8,703 nt of DNA from NCBI GenBank assembly GCA_964585635.1, contig CAZPEV010000143.1, forward strand, positions 1 through 8,703. Reading direction: 5' to 3'. Source of the stretch: CAZPEV01 sp964585635 (lineage in GTDB: Bacteria; Zixibacteria; MSB-5A5; GN15; JAAZOE01). The notes below the pieces were generated by a model that was given only the letters and a program-made list of their open reading frames with translations, was not told where the DNA came from and did not search any database. Positions within the stretch are counted from its first letter, which is position 1. Each line of letters begins with the position of its first letter. Shown here piece after piece: positions 1-5,052 of this stretch. A program made the position numbers and the translations under genes.

Positions 1-1
1 C

Positions 2-346
2 ACCGATACGGATGGCGATGGCTTTGGGAATCCCGGATATCCAAACAATACCTCTCAGATCGACAATTGCCCCTTACTGGCCAATCCAAGTCAGACCGAT
101 ACCGACCATGACGGCATCGGCGACGCCTGCGACAACTGCTCCACGATCGCCAACCCTGATCAGAATGACGCCGACGACGATGGCCTGGGAGACGTCTGCG
201 ACCTTTGCACCGATACTGACAGCGACGGCTTTGGCGATCCCGGGTATCCCGTCAACAATTGCCCAGTAGACAACTGCCCCCCTCGTTTCAATCCTGATCA
301 AGCCGACTCCAACGGCGACGGGGTCGGGGATGCTTGCGACTACCTG
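2..346 (+). repeat. TSP3-type calcium-binding repeat block
   Basis: About four tandem Asp-rich repeats are encoded here. They include the units D-N-C-P...NPSQTDTD and N-C-S...NPDQNDAD, ending in GDACD or GDVCD. Two units contain an elongated variant reading DGFG(N/D)PGYP before the next DNCP. The block matches one at 4451-4729 in architecture, so both genes share a duplicated C-terminal cassette. Confidence 0.75.
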
Positions 347-550
347 TGTGGTGATGCCAACCGTGACGGCACAGACAACATCGGCGATGCCGTTTATATC
401 GTCAATTATATCTTCAAGGGAGGCCCGGCGCCGGCGCCTCCGGGCGCGGGAGATGCCAACTGCGATGGCCCGGTCAACATCGGTGACGCCGTCTACCTTG
501 TCAATTATATTTTCAAGGGAGGCATCGCGCCCTGCGCTCTCTGCAAGTAG
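2..550 (+). CDS. C-terminal part of a secreted TSP3-repeat / type I dockerin protein (5' end missing)
   Basis: The frame is open from the first complete codon at position 2 to TAG at 548-550, giving 182 residues; the N-terminus lies outside the window. Residues 1-115 are TSP3 calcium-binding repeats, recognisable by DNCP, NPxQxD and DGxGDxCD motifs rich in Asp and Cys. Residues 116-181 are a type I dockerin with two F-hand-like halves, each DAN-x-DG followed by N-I-GDAVY and VNYIFKGG. TSP3 repeats bind calcium and act as rigid extracellular spacers. Dockerins bind cohesins in cellulosomes, but in non-cellulosomal bacteria their partner is usually unknown. The protein should therefore be exported, though its signal peptide and functional N-terminal domain are not visible. 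The C-terminus ends in PCALCK, with cysteines at residues 178 and 181. Two other dockerin proteins occur downstream. Assignment of the domains is firm; the function of the whole protein is unknown. Confidence 0.9.
   Translation, partial: TDTDGDGFGNPGYPNNTSQIDNCPLLANPSQTDTDHDGIGDACDNCSTIANPDQNDADDDGLGDVCDLCTDTDSDGFGDPGYPVNNCPVDNCPPRFNPDQADSNGDGVGDACDYLCGDANRDGTDNIGDAVYIVNYIFKGGPAPAPPGAGDANCDGPVNIGDAVYLVNYIFKGGIAPCALCK
347..547 (+). repeat. Duplicated halves of the first dockerin
   Basis: The two dockerin halves are near repeats at DNA level. The stretch encoding GDAVYIVNYIFKGG (about 383-424) is closely matched by that encoding GDAVYLVNYIFKGG (about 482-523), differing mostly at third codon positions. 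This is the usual tandem F-hand duplication of type I dockerins. Cysteines lie at 347, 461, 533 and 542. Confidence 0.75.
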
Positions 551-632
551 AATCGCCACGCCGAGTGAGAATGCGGAGCCCTGGGAAGTCGTCAGGTTCT
601 CCCCGATTCGTTTGGTTCGCGAAAAATCATCA

Positions 633-661
633 TTGCCGCGGTCCGGTCTCACGCCTATATT
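633..661 (+). promoter_or_regulatory. Candidate sigma-70 promoter of the rubrerythrin-like gene
   Basis: A -35-like TTGCCG (633-638, 4 of 6 consensus bases) is followed after exactly 17 bp by TATATT (656-661, 5 of 6). Transcription would start near 668, leaving a leader of about 36 nt before the ATG at 704. The position and spacing fit, but the match is by eye only. Confidence 0.45.
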
Positions 662-691
662 GGCCCGTGATTTGGATGCTATGAATTGGTG

Positions 692-698
692 AAGGGAG
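692..698 (+). promoter_or_regulatory. Ribosome binding site fixing the start at 704
   Basis: AAGGGAG lies 5 nt before ATG 704. It decides against the upstream in-frame TTG (686) and GTG (689), which would place the site inside the coding region. Confidence 0.7.
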
Positions 699-703
699 CC
701 CTG

Positions 704-1225
704 ATGGACATTGTCGATTTTGCCATGAATATGGAGTTGGACGGCAAAGCCTTTTATGAAAGGCAGGCGGCGCAAGCCACCCGGTCCGAATTGAAAGAAA
801 TATTCCTTAACCTGGCTGAAGAAGAAGAGAGACATTACCAGTTCTTCAAACACCTTAAGGAAACTCCCAGTGACTTTCCGAATATCAGAACATTTTTCGG
901 CCCGCAAAATCTCAGCCGAGTAAGGAACATTTTCGAGGAGATGTCGATCAATCCGGCGCCGAAGGCGTTTGAGCAGGATGTTATCTCGACCTGGACGCAA
1001 GCGCTGCGGATCGAGGAGCGGGCGGTCGCATTCTATCGAGAGAAAGCCGACCAGGAAAAGGACGCCGACCGCAGGGATATGTTGGTCAAAATCGGTCAGG
1101 AAGAGGAGCGTNNNNNNNNNNGTCACATTCATAAGATTGACGCCGTCCTGATGTATCTGAAACATCCCGCCGCCTTTGCCGAGAGCGCTGAATTCATGAA
1201 TTTCCGCAGCTTGGAGGGGTGGTGA
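704..1225 (+). CDS. Ferritin-like / rubrerythrin-family diiron protein (contains a 10-N gap)
   Basis: This is a four-helix ferritin-like protein of the rubrerythrin family without a rubredoxin domain; no C-terminal CxxC pairs are present. Family members hold a diiron site and act mainly in peroxide reduction or oxidative-stress protection in the cytoplasm. The ligand pattern is internally symmetric. Glu11 (MELDGKAFY) and Glu41-x-x-His44 (EEERHY) form one half. Glu104 (EERAVAFY) and Glu134 (EEER) form the other, with 30 residues between the Glu ligands in each. The second ExxH histidine falls at the run of ten Ns (1112-1121). As deposited the length is 173 residues, but 169 is more likely (see the gap entry). 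The C-terminal AESAEF is typical of this group. Start ATG 704 follows AAGGGAG at 5 nt. The gene has its own candidate promoter and converges on the flavoprotein gene, with 39 nt between the stops. The family is clear; the exact substrate is not. Confidence 0.88.
   Translation: MDIVDFAMNMELDGKAFYERQAAQATRSELKEIFLNLAEEEERHYQFFKHLKETPSDFPNIRTFFGPQNLSRVRNIFEEMSINPAPKAFEQDVISTWTQALRIEERAVAFYREKADQEKDADRRDMLVKIGQEEERXXXXHIHKIDAVLMYLKHPAAFAESAEFMNFRSLEGW
1112..1121. other. Assembly gap (10 Ns) inside the rubrerythrin-like gene
   Basis: Ten Ns separate a left flank ending in GAGCGT from a right flank beginning GTCACATT. Both flanks share the dinucleotide GT. Collapsing the Ns and one GT removes 12 nt, keeps the frame, and yields EEERHIHKID with a complete ExxH motif. 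The gap therefore looks like scaffolding padding rather than missing sequence. Confidence 0.9.
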
Positions 1226-1264
1226 TTAGGCCGCAATTGGGCCATCAGCCTGCAAGTAAGTCGA

Positions 1265-2518
1265 TCATTGCCGGAGGGCATATTCCCCCGCCGACCGCCC
1301 GGCCAGCCAACCCGTCGAGAACGCCGCCTGAAGATTAAATCCGACCGTGTCGCCGTCAATGTCAAGCACCTCTCCGGCAAAATAGAGTCCCGTCGTCAGC
1401 CGAGACGCCATAGTCCTGGGATCGACCTCTTTCGTATCGACCCCACCGGCCGTCACCATTGCTTCTGCCAGCGGGCGGTGTCCCGTGATATTAAGTCGGA
1501 AGCTCTTGATCTGGGCGAGCATCCCCGCCCGTTGCGTCGCGGTCATCTGATTGCATCGCATATTCGGATCGATTCCGGCCGTACTCATTGCCGTGGAGAT
1601 GAAGCGATCGGGCAGTAAGGGTCTCAAAATCGTCCGGATCTTCTGGCGGCCATGAGCGGCAAATCCCTTCACCAATTGGAGATTCAATTCCCGTTCCGTG
1701 TACTCCGGCAGGAGATCGAAAGACAATGAAACCTGCCGATCCGCATGGAGGCCGGCGACCGCCCAGCGGCTTAGGCTGAGCACGGCTGGACCGGAGACGC
1801 CGTAATGGGTAAACAGGATCTCTCCCATCGTCGGGTGTTGTGCTTTGCCGTCCATCAGCAGCCGAGCAGAGACGTTCCTAAGGGCGAGGCCCTTCAATTC
1901 CCGGGCTATTCCGCCGGCGATAATGAGTGGGACCAATGAGGGCTGAATAGGCACGATCCTATGCCCGGCGGATTCGGCCAGTCGATATCCATCACCGGTC
2001 GAGCCCGTGGCGGGATATGACGCCCCACCGGTGGCGATGATGACCGTTTTGGCGGCATGAATTCTCCCGAGGGCGATCACCCCGACGACCCTATTCTGCT
2101 CCAGATGCAACCGCTCCACCGGCATTCCGGTCAGGATATGGACTCCTCGATGCTTCACCCAGGAGATCAGGGCCTCGATGACACGATCGGCGCCGCCAGC
2201 GGCGGGGAACACCCGGCCATCATCTTCGGCGACCAGATTTATGCCTAGGGAGTCGAGAAAATCGGCCAATTCGGAACTGAAGAATCGGGCGAACGCCTGG
2301 CGCAGAAATGGTCCGCCGGAACCATAATGATCGAGGAAATCAGCCAGTGACGCGGCATTGGTAATATTGCAGCGGCCGTTTCCGGTCAGGCTCAGCTTGC
2401 AGCCGGGTCGAGCTTTCTTCTCGATGAGAAGCACTTCGGCGCCAGTTTGGGCTGCCTGTCCGGCCGCCATCAGTCCGGCTGCTCCTGCCCCTATTACAAT
2501 GATTCTCTGCGGTGTCAT
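1265..2518 (-). CDS. HI0933/YhiN-family FAD-dependent oxidoreductase (BaiN-like flavoprotein)
   Basis: The gene encodes a 417-residue cytoplasmic flavoprotein of the HI0933-like family, near the usual 390-420 residues. The N-terminal Rossmann dinucleotide-binding motif is IGAGAAGLMAA (residues 9-19), with the acidic residue Glu33 ending the second strand. The family signature LSLTGNGRCNITNA lies at residues 42-55. The second FAD-binding region near the C-terminus reads GLYFAGEVLDIDGD followed by GFNLQAAFSTG, and the conserved TAGGVDTKEVDP precedes it. Family members are annotated as aminoacetone oxidase-like or BaiN-like enzymes, but the physiological substrate of most is unsettled, so no reaction is asserted. 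The start is ATG at 2516-2518; the preceding bases give no good Shine-Dalgarno site, so translation may be weak or rely on other signals. The gene lies 157 bp downstream of the DsrE-like gene on the same strand, and its stop converges with the rubrerythrin-like gene. It appears intact. Confidence 0.93.
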   Translation of the reverse strand: MTPQRIIVIGAGAAGLMAAGQAAQTGAEVLLIEKKARPGCKLSLTGNGRCNITNAASLADFLDHYGSGGPFLRQAFARFFSSELADFLDSLGINLVAEDDGRVFPAAGGADRVIEALISWVKHRGVHILTGMPVERLHLEQNRVVGVIALGRIHAAKTVIIATGGASYPATGSTGDGYRLAESAGHRIVPIQPSLVPLIIAGGIARELKGLALRNVSARLLMDGKAQHPTMGEILFTHYGVSGPAVLSLSRWAVAGLHADRQVSLSFDLLPEYTERELNLQLVKGFAAHGRQKIRTILRPLLPDRFISTAMSTAGIDPNMRCNQMTATQRAGMLAQIKSFRLNITGHRPLAEAMVTAGGVDTKEVDPRTMASRLTTGLYFAGEVLDIDGDTVGFNLQAAFSTGWLAGRSAGEYALRQ

Positions 2519-2675
2519 AGGTAGACGGCCATAATCAAAAAGGTCGCCGGGGGGCCATTATTGGTGTTATCGCCAATGCCGCTTCATCCCAACTTTTTTG
2601 CATGACATCCCCCGATCTGCAGTAGGTACACTCCAAATGATCAATCCCCATCCATCACCGGCGAGGAAAGCCGGG

Positions 2676-3023
2676 CTATGGCGACACAACTTTCTTGAAG
2701 CTTAGCATGGCCCCGACGATGTCGTTCATATCCGTCGCCGCGCCGACGACGATCTTATCCCGTCTGCCATAATATTCCAGGCAGGTCGTGCAGGACGCAA
2801 CCGAGACTCCCTGCCTCTCGAATTTGTCGAGGATATCGGCCACCGGAGACCCCTGGGTTGAAAGGAATATGCCGCTGCCGATACAGATTATTCTGGCGGG
2901 AATCGTTCCGGAATCAAAGAGGACCGTCAGGAATGATTTGATCAGTCGCTCGCCCAGATCAGGTTCGCCGTCCCCCATCCCATTTGACTTGAGAAGTAAG
3001 AGCATATCCTTGTCTTTAACCAC
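2676..3023 (-). CDS. Standalone DsrE-fold protein, similar to the C-terminal half of YedF
   Basis: This 115-residue protein resembles the DsrE/DsrF-like half of the sulfurtransferase-like YedF proteins. Visible marks are LLLLKSNGMGDGEPDLGERL near the N-terminus (residues 8-27), a hydrophobic strand IICIGSGIFL, TQGSPV, and a C-x-x-C pair in SCTTCLEYYG (Cys78, Cys81). Typical YedF carries an N-terminal TusA-like domain of about 70 residues. Here it is absent and none is found in the 650 bp upstream. DsrE-fold proteins generally take part in sulfur relay; YedF has been linked to selenium metabolism by genomic context, and no selenium genes are visible here. The start is GTG 3023, preceded by GGGAG. 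A nearby ATG in another frame stops after four codons. The flavoprotein gene follows on the same strand after 157 bp. Family membership is good; function is inferred only at family level. Confidence 0.85.
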   Translation of the reverse strand: MVKDKDMLLLLKSNGMGDGEPDLGERLIKSFLTVLFDSGTIPARIICIGSGIFLSTQGSPVADILDKFERQGVSVASCTTCLEYYGRRDKIVVGAATDMNDIVGAMLSFKKVVSP

Positions 3024-3031
3024 AATTCATT

Positions 3032-3036
3032 CTCCC
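3032..3036 (-). promoter_or_regulatory. Ribosome binding site supporting the GTG start at 3023
   Basis: On the minus strand GGGAG lies 8 nt before GTG 3023. It supports the GTG rather than the internal ATG at residue 7 as the start. It directly abuts the inverted repeat at 3037-3066, so the two could interact in the transcript. Confidence 0.6.
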
Positions 3037-3066
3037 GACGTCGAAATCAAAAGACCCATCGACGTC
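3037..3066 (-). promoter_or_regulatory. Perfect 8-bp inverted repeat upstream of the DsrE-like gene
   Basis: GACGTCGA (3037-3044) and TCGACGTC (3059-3066) are exact reverse complements separated by 14 nt. Each contains the self-palindrome GACGTC, and the two palindromes are 24 bp apart centre to centre. A third GACGTC lies at 3105-3110. The repeat ends against the ribosome binding site. It could be a two-site operator or a leader stem-loop controlling translation; the sequence does not decide between these. Confidence 0.5.
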
Positions 3067-3684
3067 AAAAAATCGACTTTCGCGACGCCGGTCAACAACT
3101 TTCGGACGTCCTACCTTGTCTGCATATTTCAGTCCAGATTACCGATTCCCCATTCAACGGCATTTTCGACATGCCAAAAGGTGTGGGCCATATGCTGCCA
3201 TCGCGCGGAATATCGGTCGCGGTCTAATAGTTGGTGAAAGGCGAAATCGATACGAGAATTCATTGGACAAGAATGGGGTAGTTGAGGTTATGGCGAATTG
3301 GGTTCGTTCGTTCATTTTTTGGTCTCTCGGCTGCGGTTCTTTGGGAAACGGGTGGGGAGAGGGTTTCTGAACCGGCCCTGGCGGGCACAGTGCGTGCGGA
3401 CAGAGGTATAGAATGAGCGTTTTCATCCTATAATAGGGGGCGGAGTCGCATTCACCATCGATGTTGTAGTGAAATGGTCTGTGGCATCCTTTCGCGCGAA
3501 CGAAGACGTCCGACCCGCACTGTGATCTTTCCTGAACATCGGCCTTTGCCGGAGAGACATACCCTTGAAAGGTTAAAAGGCGTCGATGAAGCCGCCCCTT
3601 GATTATATCGGATGGAGCAAAAAGGCCGATAAATAGGTGTACGCCCGGGGCTGAGAAAAGGCCGGCTTCGGGCAGGATTGGGTG
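3067..3684. other. Long intergenic stretch without a convincing gene
   Basis: About 620 bp between the divergent DsrE-like gene and the promoter at 3685. Open frames exist on both strands but overlap each other, lack recognisable domains, have no good ribosome binding sites and read as low-quality protein. I found no tRNA T-arm, no repeat array and no transposase remnant. Two isolated TATAAT hexamers (3429-3434 on +, and one on the minus strand near 3603-3608) lack a matching -35. It also contains the third and fourth GACGTC copies (3105-3110, 3505-3510). It probably holds the promoter of the DsrE-like gene, which I could not place. Confidence 0.5.
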
Positions 3685-3712
3685 TTGACAAAATGGGCGA
3701 AAGGGATATAAT
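3685..3712 (+). promoter_or_regulatory. Consensus sigma-70 promoter for the secreted dockerin gene(s)
   Basis: TTGACA (3685-3690) and TATAAT (3707-3712) both match the sigma-70 consensus perfectly, with a 16-bp spacer. Transcription should begin near 3719, about 60 nt before the ATG at 3779. It is the strongest promoter-like match I found in the window. Confidence 0.75.
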
Positions 3713-3732
3713 GAGGTGCGAGTGTACCTCAT
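3711..3732 (+). promoter_or_regulatory. Dyad (candidate operator) over the transcription start
   Basis: ATGAGGT (3711-3717) and ACCTCAT (3726-3732) form a perfect 7-bp inverted repeat with an 8-nt spacer. The left arm begins in the last two bases of the -10 element and the centre lies two to three bases past the expected start site. A protein bound here would block initiation. A transcript starting near 3719 would lack the left arm, so a protein-binding site is more likely than an RNA hairpin. Confidence 0.5.
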
Positions 3733-3768
3733 CGCCTCTGCCTGATTGGCCAAGTACCCGCCGCCCGT

Positions 3769-3773
3769 GAGGA
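3769..3773 (+). promoter_or_regulatory. Ribosome binding site fixing the start at 3779
   Basis: GAGGA lies 5 nt before ATG 3779. The in-frame TTG at 3746 and ATG at 3797 have no comparable site. Confidence 0.55.
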
Positions 3774-3778
3774 TATGG

Positions 3779-4978
3779 ATGTCTGGACTGGTTCGCATGA
3801 TTTATCGGTTCGCTACGCACCGAGAGAAGGCGATATTTGGCCTAATCCTGTACTTTTGTCTTTTATCACTTCTTCCATTGGCCCATTCTGCCAATCGCGT
3901 CGCCATAGATGCTTGCCGAAACGGCTCTAGTCAGGCGTCCGATACGCTCATTGCCGGTATCCCGTATCAATTTCGAATCTACCTTGAGAATGACGTCACT
4001 CTGGGCGCCATTCAATTGGGGTTCAAGATAGCTTCTCCTAACGGTGTCACCTGGCAATGGGATGCCCAACCCGACGGCTATGGCCCAAACGGCCGCGGTA
4101 CAGGTCGCCAATCCGTAACAGCTGTCACAGGCAGCCGGATGTATCCGCCGGATTCTATTTGGGACGCCTCCGGTTTCCTAGCGGCCGAAAAGAACCTCGA
4201 TGGGATTTCCCCCGATACCTTGTTTCCCGGCGGCCTGGCGTTATGGAACGGCTTGTCGTCCGGCCCGAGCCAGCAGGTAATGTCATTCCATTTCACCCTC
4301 ATCAATCCCGGCCAATCCGGTGCCACCGGCCTAATCTGTGTCGATTCGATCTTTATCCCGCCCGCCGGCGACTTCATATTCGCCGATGCGGCGTCGGGCC
4401 TGGCCATCACGCCGGAATTTTCCGGACCGGTCTGCTGGCCGGTCGTTCCATATTGTCCATTTGACGGCGACGGTGACGGTTTTGGTGATCCGGGTCATCC
4501 GGAAAATAATTGTGCGGTCGATAATTGCCCGACGATGCCTAATCCCGGGCAGGAGGACACGGACGGCGACGGCGTCGGCGACAAATGCGACATCTGCCCC
4601 GGGCATGATGATCGAATAGACACTGATCACGACGGCATCCCGGATGGATGCGATAATTGCCCGACGGTCGTCAACCCCGGGCAGGAAGATAGTGACAGCG
4701 ACGGTGTGGGTGACCTCTGCGATTATGTCTGTGGTGACGCCAATGGCGATTTGGCGGCCAACACCGGCGATGCCGTCCACCTGGTCAACTACGTCTTCCG
4801 GGGCGGCTCGGCTCCGCAGCCATTGGCCAGCGGCGATGCCAACTGCGACGGAAAGATCAATGTCGGCGACGCGGTATATATTATCATCTTCATCTTCCGG
4901 GGCGGACCGCCGCCCTGCTGTCCCTTCTCCGTCAATACACAGCCCGGTTCTTATCAAAGTCGTGGAACGGATAAATAG
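3779..4978 (+). CDS. Secreted beta-domain / TSP3-repeat / dockerin protein
   Basis: A 399-residue exported protein of unknown function. Residues 1-38 form a signal peptide: basic N-region, hydrophobic core about 18-34, cleavage near LAHSA. Residues 39 to about 224 look like one beta-sandwich domain (IAGIPYQFRIYLEND, then GAIQLGFKI). Its rhythm recalls cohesin or carbohydrate-binding folds and the beta domains common before dockerins in Zixibacteria-like proteins, but I cannot assign a family. Residues 225-317 are TSP3 repeats (DGDGFGDPG, DTDGDGVGDKCD, DSDSDGVGDLCD). Residues 318-381 are a type I dockerin in which the first calcium loop is weakened (DANGDLAANTGD, lacking the usual Gly). A hydrophilic tail of 18 residues follows the PCC end. 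Start ATG 3779 follows GAGGA; an alternative ATG at 3797 would still leave a signal peptide. A consensus promoter lies upstream, and the protease gene follows after 74 bp on the same strand. Confidence 0.88.
   Translation: MSGLVRMIYRFATHREKAIFGLILYFCLLSLLPLAHSANRVAIDACRNGSSQASDTLIAGIPYQFRIYLENDVTLGAIQLGFKIASPNGVTWQWDAQPDGYGPNGRGTGRQSVTAVTGSRMYPPDSIWDASGFLAAEKNLDGISPDTLFPGGLALWNGLSSGPSQQVMSFHFTLINPGQSGATGLICVDSIFIPPAGDFIFADAASGLAITPEFSGPVCWPVVPYCPFDGDGDGFGDPGHPENNCAVDNCPTMPNPGQEDTDGDGVGDKCDICPGHDDRIDTDHDGIPDGCDNCPTVVNPGQEDSDSDGVGDLCDYVCGDANGDLAANTGDAVHLVNYVFRGGSAPQPLASGDANCDGKINVGDAVYIIIFIFRGGPPPCCPFSVNTQPGSYQSRGTDK
4451..4729 (+). repeat. TSP3-type repeat block of the second dockerin protein
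   Basis: About three Asp/Cys-rich repeats are encoded, with DNCP, NPGQED and DGVGDxCD motifs. The first carries the elongated DGFGDPGHPENNC variant also seen at 2-346. The same order, TSP3 then dockerin, in both genes indicates duplication or shuffling of the cassette. Confidence 0.75.
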
Positions 4979-5000
4979 GAATTTATGAATGTGCGGCTCT

Positions 5001-5018
5001 CAAAATGCGTATATTTTG
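5001..5018 (+). promoter_or_regulatory. Perfect 6-bp inverted repeat between the two secreted-protein genes
   Basis: CAAAAT (5001-5006) and ATTTTG (5013-5018) are exact reverse complements around a 6-nt spacer, in an AT-rich patch of the 74-bp gap. It contains TATATT (5010-5015) but no -35 at a suitable distance. It may be a binding site or a weak RNA hairpin; chance is possible. Confidence 0.25.
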
Positions 5019-5052
5019 TGGGAAACTGCGAGGCTGCAGACGCTGAGAATAA

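Noticed and set aside
347..547. Possible CRISPR or satellite array from the repeated DNA
   Set aside because: The repeats are in frame, differ at third codon positions and encode dockerin halves; there are no spacers.
74..1165. Long open frame on the minus strand spanning the first dockerin and the rubrerythrin-like gene
   Set aside because: It is antisense to two well-supported genes and crosses the N gap. The repeated GAC/GAT codons of TSP3 and dockerin sequence read as stop-free Val/Ile codons on the other strand.
1229..1243. GGCC-7-GGCC repeat between the convergent stops
   Set aside because: The stem is 4 bp with no T-run on either side; this is expected by chance in GC-rich DNA.
2658..2674. 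CCGGC-7-GCCGG hairpin just past the stop of the DsrE-like gene
   Set aside because: The stem is only 5 bp and no T-run follows on the minus strand, so it is not a convincing rho-independent terminator.
3116..3370. 84-codon open frame on the plus strand
   Set aside because: It has no ribosome binding site, no recognisable motif and overlaps other frames; I cannot support it as a gene.
3429..3434. Isolated TATAAT hexamer
   Set aside because: No -35-like sequence lies 15-19 bp upstream and no gene starts downstream within a reasonable distance.
3746..3778. TTG start extending the secreted beta-domain protein
   Set aside because: It lacks a ribosome binding site and would put 11 extra residues before a complete signal peptide; ATG 3779 has GAGGA at 5 nt.
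3154..3798. Open frame on the minus strand in the intergenic region
   Set aside because: It is rich in Pro, His and Arg with no domain, starts inside the secreted-protein gene and overlaps other equally poor frames on both strands.
4331..4957. 208-codon open frame antisense to the second TSP3-dockerin region
   Set aside because: It has the same repeat-driven cause, no recognisable domain and no ribosome binding site.
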